Assembly: GCA_024641475.1 (NCBI GenBank)
Contig: JAHECZ010000014.1
Coordinates: 1-59,813, forward strand
Direction: 5' to 3'
Source: Gammaproteobacteria bacterium
GTDB taxonomy: Bacteria > Pseudomonadota > Gammaproteobacteria > UBA6429 > Thiohalophilaceae
Length of the DNA stretch: 59,813 nucleotides
Shown: positions 1 to 7,227 of the stretch, in pieces
Numbering within the stretch: the first letter of the stretch is position 1
Layout: each line of letters starts with the position of its first letter
The notes under the pieces: model-generated
Told to the model about the DNA's origin: nothing
The model's database searches: none
The model's input: the letters and a program-made list of their open reading frames with translations, nothing else
Translations under genes and position numbers: made by a program

Positions 1-214
1 TGTAGCCATATCTCAGCATCAGGCGCTCTTCATGACTGAAATGCCAGACAGTACAGTTGATCAGTTCTTCCAGCACCGCCGCCAGATACTCCGGGGCATC
101 CCCTTGTGTGACTGAATGATTTAAAATATTAAACAAATCCACGAGCCGGCGGTGATCTTCATCGATCTCGTCGATCCCCACGCTGAGTATCCGATCCCAG
201 ACCAAATCTCTCAT
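1..214 (-). CDS. Bacteriohemerythrin, 3' end cut by window edge
   Basis: The gene reads leftward from an ATG at 214 that is preceded by an AGGAG ribosome site, and runs off the window after 71 codons. The start (MRDLVWDRILSVGIDEID) and the following DEDHRRLVDLFN segment match the hemerythrin/HHE di-iron fold. A second HFSHEERLM block carries the next histidine and glutamate ligands. Family members bind oxygen reversibly at a non-haem di-iron centre in the cytoplasm and serve oxygen sensing, storage or delivery. The remaining iron ligands would lie beyond base 1. The assignment is confident; the full length cannot be judged. Confidence 0.9.
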   Translation of the reverse strand, partial: MRDLVWDRILSVGIDEIDEDHRRLVDLFNILNHSVTQGDAPEYLAAVLEELINCTVWHFSHEERLMLRYGY

Positions 215-477
215 AAGTAATTCTCCTGTTGAGGCGACATCAGGCCGTTAATGTGACAGGTCGTTTCACTACCAATTTAGTTTACTCCCGAAATAAACAA
301 GATCCTAAATAATGATGAACTGAATGAAAATAGCTGTCAGTGAGGAATAGTTTCTAATATATTAATATATTGCTCACCGGCACCTGTTTTTAGTGAAACG
401 AGTGTCCTTGACGTGTGGATTATCCGGTAAAAATCTGTATATACTGCCGGTACTTCCGATGCAACAGGAGTACTGCT

Positions 478-717
478 ATGCCGGATAATCTCGCTGCCCA
501 CAAAGGCCCGCAATTTACTCGCATGCTGGTATATGGTGCGCTTAGTCTGGTCCTCTATTTTATTCTTTATCTCTTTGAAGACGAAATCCTGGCCTTCACT
601 TCCCAAGGCCGTTGGTTTTTTATCGCTCCGGTCATTCTTGCTTTTGTATTTTCTTTTGCGCATGGCAATTTCACCTCTTATTTCTGGGATACTTTGGGTA
701 TAAAAGCCAAAAAATAA
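478..717 (+). CDS. Small two-helix membrane protein
   Basis: This is a 79-residue protein. The ATG at 478 is preceded by AGGAG, so I prefer it over the longer open frame that starts at 415. Two hydrophobic stretches (about residues 15-33 and 45-65) predict two membrane helices with a short loop between them. The gene ends 15 bases before the TauE/SafE-USP gene, whose own ribosome site lies in that gap, so the two are probably co-transcribed. I do not recognise the family. The context suggests an accessory to the permease, which is inference. Confidence 0.7.
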   Translation: MPDNLAAHKGPQFTRMLVYGALSLVLYFILYLFEDEILAFTSQGRWFFIAPVILAFVFSFAHGNFTSYFWDTLGIKAKK

Positions 718-732
718 TAAAGGAGCTACAGC

Positions 733-2679
733 GTGGAAATTGCCAGTCATTTTATTGATTTGAATACCCTCGACGTTACCTACCTGTTGGTGGTGGGATT
801 TATTGGCGGCTTGGTCAGTGGCTTCATCGGCAGTGGTGGTGCGTTTGTTTTAACCCCGGCCATGATGAGCATGGGTGTGCCAGGTATTATCGCGGTGGCC
901 TCGAATATGTGTCACAAATTTCCCAAGGCATTGGTGGGTGCGATCAAACGTGCCCGCTATGGTCAGGTGGATGTGAAACTTGGTCTGGTGATGGGTGTAT
1001 CGGCCGAAGCGGGCGTGTTATATGGCGCGCATATTCAGGAAGGCATCAAACGCACTTTCGGCGATGCCGGGTCTAACCTGTATGTGAGTGTCGCGTTTGT
1101 CGTGGTACTGGCGATCGTAGGATCGTATGTATTGTGGGATGCCGTGCGCATGCGCAGTGGCCAGGCCGGAGAAGAAAAGACTGCACGTTTGGCGCGTTGG
1201 GTACAATCGGTGCAGATTCCCGGTACCATGATGTATTTCAAAAGTTTGGGTACACGCGTTTCGGTGTTGTTCACCATTCCATTAGGATTTGCCACGGGTA
1301 TGCTTGCTGCCACCATTGCGGTGGGTGGTTTTATTGGTGTACCGGGTATGCATTACGTGCTGGGTGCAACCAGCCTGATGTCATCTGCCACCGAGTTGGT
1401 GGTGGCATTTGTGATGGGCGTCGGTGGTACGATGAAATTCGCCTGGAGCGGGATGGTGGATATCCGTCTGGCCATGATCATTCTGGCGGGTTCCTTGTTT
1501 GGTATTCAGCTTGGTGCCATCGGTACGACTTATGTTAAACCCCACATGATCAAACTTGTGATGGGTGTGATTATGGTCATGGTGTTGTTGTCACGCGCCA
1601 TTATCATTCCGGTGTATCTGGCGGATCTCGATATCATCGATAAACTCAATCCACATATCGCCGGTGGTTTAAAGAATGTCAGTTTCGTTGTACTGATTGG
1701 TGCACTGGCTGTCGGCGCCGCGATCATTTTTGCCTCGCTGTGGCGTGGAATTCGTTTGCACCGGCAAGAATTGGAAGTCTCTGTGGTGCAAGGCCATGCA
1801 ATCCAGGCCGATACAGTGGGCTTCCCGACCAGTCCACAGTTGTCGCCGATTGGACGATTTGAGCGTTTTCTGGTTGCCACCGATGGTTCAGAGTACAGCG
1901 CCGGGGCGGTGCGTGAGGCGTTGCGCATGGCGCAGAAATGTGGCGCACGCGTGCGTGTTATCAGTGTTATCGCCGGGGGTGATGCGGAACTCTATGCGAT
2001 GGGTGAGCAATTGATTGCGCAGGAACTCAATAAGGCGCGAGAACATCTCGATGCTGTGGCTCGACAAGCGGCCGCAAGCGGGGTGGCTTGCGAGACCGAA
2101 GTCGTACAAGCAGGCCATATTCATGAAGAGATTGTGAGCCAGGCGGATCACCTGCAAGCCGATTTGATTATCATGGGTCGGCGTGGTCAACGTGGTCTTG
2201 CCCGCGTCATGCTCGGTGATGTGACCGCACGCGTGATTGGTCACGCGCATTGCAATGTGTTGGTGGTGCCACGTGTTGCAGAAATCAGCGGGCGACATTT
2301 TATTGTCGCCACGGATGGTTCGCGATTCAGTGATACGGCGGCGGCGACTGCAGGAAATTTGGCCAAGCTTTGCCACACGCCAACAACAGTGGTGTCTGTT
2401 CACTCACCCAGCCACAGTGAACAACGCCGCAATGAATCGCAACGTGCGGTAAACCGCATTGCTTCATTTTTGCAACAGCAAGGGGTGGTTGTTACAGGTC
2501 AACTCCTGGAAGGCCGCTCTGATGAGAAAATTGTTGATGTTGCCAAAGCACAGAACGCCGACCTGATTGTGGTAGGCAGTCATGGCCGTACCGGGCTAGA
2601 GCGTGTGTTGCTGGGCAGTGTAGTCGAACGTATCCTGAATCTAACCAGTTGCGCGGTGTTGGTGGTGCGATCGGCTTAA
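733..2679 (+). CDS. TauE/SafE-family permease fused to two universal stress protein domains
   Basis: The start is GTG at 733 with AAAGGAG just upstream; the product has 648 residues. Residues about 15-345 are a multi-helix TauE/SafE-type anion permease, with the glycine-rich GLVSGFIGSGG segment near the first helix. Two UspA domains follow, at about 375-510 and 517-648. Each begins with a VATDGS motif and ends with the ATP-binding pattern G-x2-G-x9-G (GRRGQRGL...GD and GSHGRTGL...GS), so both look ATP-competent. TauE/SafE proteins export sulfite, sulfoacetate or related organosulfur anions. Usp domains often regulate transporters in an ATP/AMP-dependent way. The substrate cannot be read from sequence; sulfite or another sulfur oxyanion would fit the other sulfur genes in the window. 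Confidence 0.9.
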   Translation: MEIASHFIDLNTLDVTYLLVVGFIGGLVSGFIGSGGAFVLTPAMMSMGVPGIIAVASNMCHKFPKALVGAIKRARYGQVDVKLGLVMGVSAEAGVLYGAHIQEGIKRTFGDAGSNLYVSVAFVVVLAIVGSYVLWDAVRMRSGQAGEEKTARLARWVQSVQIPGTMMYFKSLGTRVSVLFTIPLGFATGMLAATIAVGGFIGVPGMHYVLGATSLMSSATELVVAFVMGVGGTMKFAWSGMVDIRLAMIILAGSLFGIQLGAIGTTYVKPHMIKLVMGVIMVMVLLSRAIIIPVYLADLDIIDKLNPHIAGGLKNVSFVVLIGALAVGAAIIFASLWRGIRLHRQELEVSVVQGHAIQADTVGFPTSPQLSPIGRFERFLVATDGSEYSAGAVREALRMAQKCGARVRVISVIAGGDAELYAMGEQLIAQELNKAREHLDAVARQAAASGVACETEVVQAGHIHEEIVSQADHLQADLIIMGRRGQRGLARVMLGDVTARVIGHAHCNVLVVPRVAEISGRHFIVATDGSRFSDTAAATAGNLAKLCHTPTTVVSVHSPSHSEQRRNESQRAVNRIASFLQQQGVVVTGQLLEGRSDEKIVDVAKAQNADLIVVGSHGRTGLERVLLGSVVERILNLTSCAVLVVRSA

Positions 2680-2699
2680 AATATCAGATAAGTCAAAGC

Positions 2700-2889
2700 C
2701 TATTTGGCCATTACCTTGGTTGCTTTGAGCGGTAATATTTTTACAATATTTCGCCCGGATTTTTTCCTGGCTTTGGTTTCGTCAACGTTAGGGCCGGGAG
2801 CGATGTCTTTGGGTTGGGCAAGGGTATAAGCCACTGCCCATCGCCACAGCCAATGTTAAACCAGCCGTTAAGAGTAATTGCTTATACGT
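2700..2889 (-). pseudogene. Decayed small secreted-protein gene
   Basis: Read leftward, a GGGAG ribosome-site-like motif is followed by ACG (2889-2887) where a start codon would be expected. A signal-peptide-like stretch comes next (YKQLLLTAGLTLAVAMG). Near 2826 the sensible reading moves to another frame, giving VAYTLAQPKDIAPGPNVDE and then a lysine-rich tail that ends at TAG 2702-2700. The length is one base more than a multiple of three, which fits a single-base insertion. Lack of a normal start plus a frameshift suggests a small exported protein that has decayed, or sequence error. The family is not recognised. Confidence 0.4.
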
Positions 2890-2943
2890 AAGTCATTCTC
2901 CCTCATGCACGGTTTAACAATTGCGAGTTTATAGAATAAAAAC

Positions 2944-2958
2944 CTTCATTGAATGAAG
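2944..2958. promoter_or_regulatory. 15-bp perfect palindrome, possible operator
   Basis: CTTCATT-G-AATGAAG is a perfect inverted repeat with 7-base arms around a single G. It lies in the spacer upstream of the decayed small gene and after the CHAT operon. Its size and symmetry suit a dimeric repressor site, but no cognate regulator is identifiable. Confidence 0.3.
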
Positions 2959-3115
2959 TGTGCACCAGACATCACGGCGTATCCAGTCATGTTCTGGACT
3001 GATTACAAATCTATTGATGTGAATCAATTTTTCATAATAGACCCATGGTAAATCATTGTGGCTCAATTGTTATTTGCTGACCTGAAAATTAGCATGGCCA
3101 GGATTGTTGGAACAA

Positions 3116-3478
3116 TTAAGCTATATCAATTGATTCCCCCAGTTTCTGTAAATCAGTATCGCTGATTTCCTTTAAACGTTTTCGTTCGCTACCAATTTCG
3201 ATGAAAGCATCTTTAATACCTTTGATGTCTTTAATTAAATTAATTATCTCCGGGATAAAGCCGCGGACCTGAGCAACCATGGATCTGCCTTCCTTTAGCA
3301 CCAGGACGGCTGCAGTGATAATGGTTACCACCTCTTGCAGACCAATCTTTTGGGAAGACACTTCGGCATCAGCTTCAGTTACACCATTTAATAAAGATAG
3401 TCGTTTTTTTATTTCATTTTGGATGTGCTCATTATCCGCGCCTATCTCAGTTTCAAATTGGAAAAATATTTCTGACAT
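3116..3478 (-). CDS. Small EACC1-like protein, last gene of the CHAT operon
   Basis: The ATG at 3478 follows a strong AGGAGG; the open frame upstream to 3550 overlaps the CHAT gene and is not preferred. The 120-residue product reads as beta strand (FFQFETE), helix, strand (about 35-42), a long mostly hydrophobic helical part (about 48-92, VVTIITAAVLVL then GFIPEIINLIKDI), strand (DAFIEIG), a charged turn and a final helix. This order resembles the small effector-associated constant component (EACC1) found beside CHAT and other effectors in bacterial conflict systems. The resemblance is of pattern, not a proven match. It begins 13 bases after the CHAT stop. Its hydrophobic part could contact membrane or the effector. 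Alternatively it is an unrelated accessory. Confidence 0.7.
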   Translation of the reverse strand: MSEIFFQFETEIGADNEHIQNEIKKRLSLLNGVTEADAEVSSQKIGLQEVVTIITAAVLVLKEGRSMVAQVRGFIPEIINLIKDIKGIKDAFIEIGSERKRLKEISDTDLQKLGESIDIA

Positions 3479-3491
3479 AAAACCTCCTGTG

Positions 3492-5312
3492 TTATAAAGA
3501 TTCATTACCAAGAGTGGCAATGAAAAATGACGCCCAGTAATAAACTGCACGTTTCATTGATGTGGCACTATCCAGATAGTGAATAATTGCTTTCTGCAAA
3601 GCGATATCTGGTGACATACCTTCTGCGAGTCCGAAATGGAAATCAAGTGTAATGATTTTGGCAATGCTGCTTTCAACAGGCCATAAACTGGCCAGCAATA
3701 CCCGTGTGCCTGCAGAAAAAAATGCTGCTTGCAACCCAAATAATTCATCACCGGGTAGTTCATTCATGCCACGACCGGAAATGGCACGTTGACCGGAGCA
3801 GCAGGCACTTAGAACGACTATCGATGCGCCCAGTCCGAGGCGGGGTATGTCCATGCCATCTAAAATGGAATCGTATAAATATAGGTTGGCTTCAATGGGT
3901 GTGTCACCATTAATATTTTCACCATGCATATTTAAATGCAGGCAGTCATATTTATCCAGCTCGTGAGAATCATGCATGTTTCGCAAATGCTCTTCTGTGC
4001 AGGTGTGGTTGAGAAGAATATCGGTATTTACATGATTTGCATTGTATATATTCTTTATGCCGAGAATTTCAGATTCTGCAGTAGTGATAGATGACAAGGA
4101 TTTGCCAGGTATATGATAATCCTGAATACCCATGGCCAGGACATTTTTGATTGTGAGCTGCGGAAATTTCAGTAAATGTGAGCTGAGATTAGGTATGTAA
4201 CGTACAGAGAAACGGTAAATCAGAGGTTTGTCTTGCCAATATATTGCGTGTATCGGTATGGTGTGCAATAGACGATGCGGGCAGATGATGAGCCTGGTAA
4301 TGTTGGCAGGAATCAAATCTTTTAGTGCTTGAGGAAAAATTATTTCTGAGTATTTTTCAATTTCTGATAGATGTCCGCGAGGTGTGTTTGTCGTAAAAGA
4401 CAGAATATACTGTGAGAATTCTTCTAGTGATGTGCGGGTTTTCGCAGTAACCGATTGCAGAATGGACTTGCTAATATCGCGGCTGAGTAACGTGATGATT
4501 AGCTTGTTGAGGCTAATCCAGTAAAAATTAAGGCAGGCTTCATTCTTTTGCAACCCTTGACGAAAATCGGCCAGATTGAAGTCAGTCAAAGTTCTTTTAT
4601 CAGTTCTATGAATCTGCAGTTGCTCATAAAGCGAGCGCCGTTGCTGTCTTTTTGCGTTAATTATGTCTTTTGGTGTATCGGGCGGAAGTTTTTCAATAAA
4701 CATTTCAACTTGTCGCAGCTTGTCTTCCAGGGATGTCGACGTAACATCGTCAGTAGCGGCGGTCATAATATTGCCAAGGAATGCGCGAGATTTGGATAAT
4801 TCTGTATACCGCAACATGGCATCTTCATCATGCAGATTAAAACATGAATACACAGCGTTGGCATATAGGTTGATGCGTGATTTAAGATAGGCGCTTTGCA
4901 AATACCCGGAAGAGACTTCGTATCGGTATTGTTCAATTATCGAAATGCCATCCTCACAGGTTTTTCGGCAGTTCTGCCAATCATGTAGTGCTGTATAAGC
5001 GCGTGACATTAGCTCATATACGCGTACGTGAATATCACTTTGTCGAATATTACCGAGTTCGGTTAGCGTGGTACGACACAGGGTAATAACTTGTTGGTAC
5101 TCTTTAAGTGAGTAGAGTATTTCTGACATATTAATACGCACTACTGCCAGGTATTGCGGTATGCCGGCTTGTTTTGACTGGGTTTCCAGTATTCTGGCGT
5201 GATTCAGTAAAATGTCATGATTAGCGTCGTTTTTCAAAAGCCTGACTTCTGTCACTAATCTTTCTATGTCCTGACCTAATAACACCGTGTTCATGGGTAG
5301 GCGCGTTTCCAT
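3492..5312 (-). CDS. TPR-CHAT caspase-like protease
   Basis: This is a 606-residue protein. The N-terminal half (about 1-210) is helical with TPR-like repeats, for example the SLKEYQQVITLCRTTL and ALHDWQNCRKTCEDGI pairs. The C-terminal 300 residues form a CHAT domain, a clan CD cysteine peptidase fold related to caspases and separase. The probable catalytic histidine is H463 in LHLNMHGE and the cysteine is C504 in VVLSACCSG; both fit the family pattern (H-G ... S-A-C-x-x-G). The downstream block with GLQAAFFSAGTRVLLASLWP is also typical. CHAT proteases with TPR sensors cleave a partner on activation, as in TPR-CHAT of type III-E CRISPR and gasdermin-activating proteases. No CRISPR array or gasdermin is visible here. 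An alternative start is M7 (5294); neither start has a strong ribosome site. Confidence 0.88.
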   Translation of the reverse strand: METRLPMNTVLLGQDIERLVTEVRLLKNDANHDILLNHARILETQSKQAGIPQYLAVVRINMSEILYSLKEYQQVITLCRTTLTELGNIRQSDIHVRVYELMSRAYTALHDWQNCRKTCEDGISIIEQYRYEVSSGYLQSAYLKSRINLYANAVYSCFNLHDEDAMLRYTELSKSRAFLGNIMTAATDDVTSTSLEDKLRQVEMFIEKLPPDTPKDIINAKRQQRRSLYEQLQIHRTDKRTLTDFNLADFRQGLQKNEACLNFYWISLNKLIITLLSRDISKSILQSVTAKTRTSLEEFSQYILSFTTNTPRGHLSEIEKYSEIIFPQALKDLIPANITRLIICPHRLLHTIPIHAIYWQDKPLIYRFSVRYIPNLSSHLLKFPQLTIKNVLAMGIQDYHIPGKSLSSITTAESEILGIKNIYNANHVNTDILLNHTCTEEHLRNMHDSHELDKYDCLHLNMHGENINGDTPIEANLYLYDSILDGMDIPRLGLGASIVVLSACCSGQRAISGRGMNELPGDELFGLQAAFFSAGTRVLLASLWPVESSIAKIITLDFHFGLAEGMSPDIALQKAIIHYLDSATSMKRAVYYWASFFIATLGNESL

Positions 5313-5341
5313 AAATTAATATCAAATTGGCAGAGTTACAA

Positions 5342-6190
5342 TTATTTTATGTGATCGCCAAGTGAGCCCTGGATTAGTTTCTTTAATTGGTTGGTGAAGT
5401 CGTCACGTTTTCCGTCTCCCTCCAGCGAGATTAATTTGGCGTCAAATTCGTCAATCTTTTCCGGATTTAGAACACGATAAACACGAATCAGTCCCATATA
5501 TATTTGTCGGTATAAATCTCGTAGCAACAGAGTGTCATGGATATCCACTGTATTAGTTGTCTGCTTATTACTCCAAATGTTGGACAGAGTCGTTTCCAGG
5601 CTGTTCGCTAATTCGGAACCACTTGGTTCTGATCTGCCTTGCGTATGTAATGTTTGTAGTGCCTTTTGGTAATATCGTTCTGCTTCGTAATGATCTTCGT
5701 TCCCGGAATAGAGATCCGCAAGCTCTACCATGGTTTTAATATATTCAAGTGTTGTAGCGTTAAGGGTTTCCAGCCGCCCCAGCAATTTATTGAGTTGTTT
5801 GTCAATACCAAGGCCTTGCGCTACGTTGATTTTGTCAACATTATCTTTGCAACGTTTAAAACTGGCCGTATCTCCCAGTTCGGCAAAAGCCTGTATGGCG
5901 ATTTGGTACGCTGCTACTGCGCCTTGCCAGTCAGCGAGTGAATCATGGGCGCGGGCAATCCATTCCAGTGTTTCTGCAATCTTTGCTTTAACATTAACCT
6001 CTGTATACAGTCCGATCTGAGGCGGCCCTTTGTGCAATAAGGTAATATAATCAGCATGTATGGATGTGAGCTCATCGATGACTTGTCTATTCACATTACC
6101 AGGCATGCAAGACATCATACACTGCATTAAACGACTACCAAGTGCAGTAAACTGCTGAATTTTCTGGATATCATCCGCGTTGATCGTCAT
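5342..6190 (-). CDS. TPR-containing protein of the CHAT operon
   Basis: This is a 282-residue, mostly helical, soluble protein without a signal peptide. TPR-like helix pairs are visible at about 75-110 (ARAHDSLADWQGAVAAYQIA then AFAELGDTASF) and 155-185 (VELADLYSGNEDHYEAERYY then ALQTL). The C-terminal third is charged and may be coiled. It starts 14 bases after the DUF1232-like gene and ends 29 bases before the CHAT gene, so all are probably one transcript. TPR proteins act as scaffolds or ligand sensors; here it may present a trigger to the protease. That role is inference from position. No enzymatic motif is visible. Confidence 0.75.
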   Translation of the reverse strand: MTINADDIQKIQQFTALGSRLMQCMMSCMPGNVNRQVIDELTSIHADYITLLHKGPPQIGLYTEVNVKAKIAETLEWIARAHDSLADWQGAVAAYQIAIQAFAELGDTASFKRCKDNVDKINVAQGLGIDKQLNKLLGRLETLNATTLEYIKTMVELADLYSGNEDHYEAERYYQKALQTLHTQGRSEPSGSELANSLETTLSNIWSNKQTTNTVDIHDTLLLRDLYRQIYMGLIRVYRVLNPEKIDEFDAKLISLEGDGKRDDFTNQLKKLIQGSLGDHIK

Positions 6191-6204
6191 GGTATTTAAT
6201 CTCT

Positions 6205-6840
6205 TTAAAATATTCCCATAGTGCCAAGTCGAGTTTTAGCTATTTCTTCAACACTGGCGTTACCATAGATTGGATCCGGCGTGTTCCAAGTCACTGGCTG
6301 AAAACGTTGCATACCAACCAATTGTTGAATTACCTTTTGGAGATCCGGTCCATTCAGGGTTGTTTTCACTATGCCATCAAGTAATGTCGCATGTGGCTCA
6401 CCTATGAGCCCACGTATCCACTGATTAATGGCAGAAATGTCATGCGCCAAAAGTGGTCTGCCTGTCTTTTTATTATAGTCACTCGAAACATGCTCCATCA
6501 GTGAGTGAGCCAGATACGCGTCATCACATAACCCAACCATGCCAAGTTGATCGGGTATAATGTCGAAATCCTGTGCGAAATAATTGCTTATTGCATCAAA
6601 AACAGGACCGATATTGTCCAGTGTTCCTTCTTTTTTAGCCTGGGTGTAGGCGTGATCCAGAAGTTGTGGTACAGACTCAATATATTTCATGACAGCTGCA
6701 TGTGCCATAACTAGCACTTGTTCCGTAGGGGCGGCTCCCTGTGCAGTGGCAATTCGTTTCAGCGCTACCGTAAGGCCGTGATACATATTTTCATGCTGTT
6801 GGGCAGCAGCAATTTTTTGTTTTACGATTTCAAGGTTCAT
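6205..6840 (-). CDS. DUF1232-like protein, first gene of the CHAT operon
   Basis: This is a 211-residue protein with GGGGGA just upstream of its ATG. Residues about 91-117 carry IPDQLGMVGLCDDAYLAHSL, which resembles the conserved core of the DUF1232/YkvA family (I-P-D ... G-x-x-D-D-A). Family function is unknown. The remainder is helical and soluble, with no signal peptide. It heads a four-gene run read in the same direction, so it is probably the first translated component and may act as a sensor, target or regulator of the CHAT protease. The family assignment rests on one motif and is moderate. Confidence 0.65.
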   Translation of the reverse strand: MNLEIVKQKIAAAQQHENMYHGLTVALKRIATAQGAAPTEQVLVMAHAAVMKYIESVPQLLDHAYTQAKKEGTLDNIGPVFDAISNYFAQDFDIIPDQLGMVGLCDDAYLAHSLMEHVSSDYNKKTGRPLLAHDISAINQWIRGLIGEPHATLLDGIVKTTLNGPDLQKVIQQLVGMQRFQPVTWNTPDPIYGNASVEEIAKTRLGTMGIF

Positions 6841-7183
6841 AACGTTCCCCCTTATTTATGGGCAGTGCCATATATTGCCTGATGATTCATTCCCTGTATG
6901 TTCTAACTATAGATCGTGCTAGTGAGGGCGCAACAATTCATCACTGGTAAAACATTTATTTATGGCACCTAGTTGATTCGAGTCAATTTAACAGGTGTAT
7001 AGTTATGTGAAACGACATGTTGCTGGCTTCAGCATTACTTTTAATATAATTATTCAATGTCAGGTCATGTATTCCTGCTTCACTACAGTAGGTAGTACCA
7101 CTGTTTTGTATTGCGTCAAATCAAATTTGTGCAAGCTTAACTATGCGAAAAGTGAACAGTCAAGGCAAGGTCTGCGACTAGCA
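6841..7183. other. Intergenic region upstream of the CHAT operon
   Basis: No gene is supported here. An open frame on the plus strand from 6995 has no ribosome site and ends inside the metallopeptidase gene. The stretch is AT-rich and holds a possible leftward promoter (6906-6933). Bases 7140-7183 lie just beyond the metallopeptidase terminator. Confidence 0.5.
6906..6933 (-). promoter_or_regulatory. Possible sigma-70 promoter for the CHAT operon
   Basis: On the minus strand TTGCGC (6933-6928) is separated by 16 bases from TATAGT (6911-6906). The -10 is good and the -35 is imperfect. A transcript would begin about 60 bases before the first operon ATG. This is the only reasonable promoter-like pair I see in the upstream region. 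Confidence 0.35.
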
Positions 7184-7203
7184 AAGCCCCCTTGCGGGGG
7201 CTT
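7184..7203 (-). terminator. GC-rich hairpin after the metallopeptidase gene
   Basis: AAGCCCCC-TTGC-GGGGGCTT is a perfect 8-bp stem with a four-base loop, 25 bases beyond the stop of the leftward metallopeptidase gene. Leftward transcription gives only TTT after the stem, so it may be a weak intrinsic terminator or an mRNA-stabilising hairpin. Confidence 0.6.
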
Positions 7204-7227
7204 GTCACCTATTAATGATAATTTATA

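Noticed and set aside
3116-6840. CRISPR type III-E link for the TPR-CHAT protein
   Set aside because: No repeats, cas genes or effector with RAMP motifs are present in the window.
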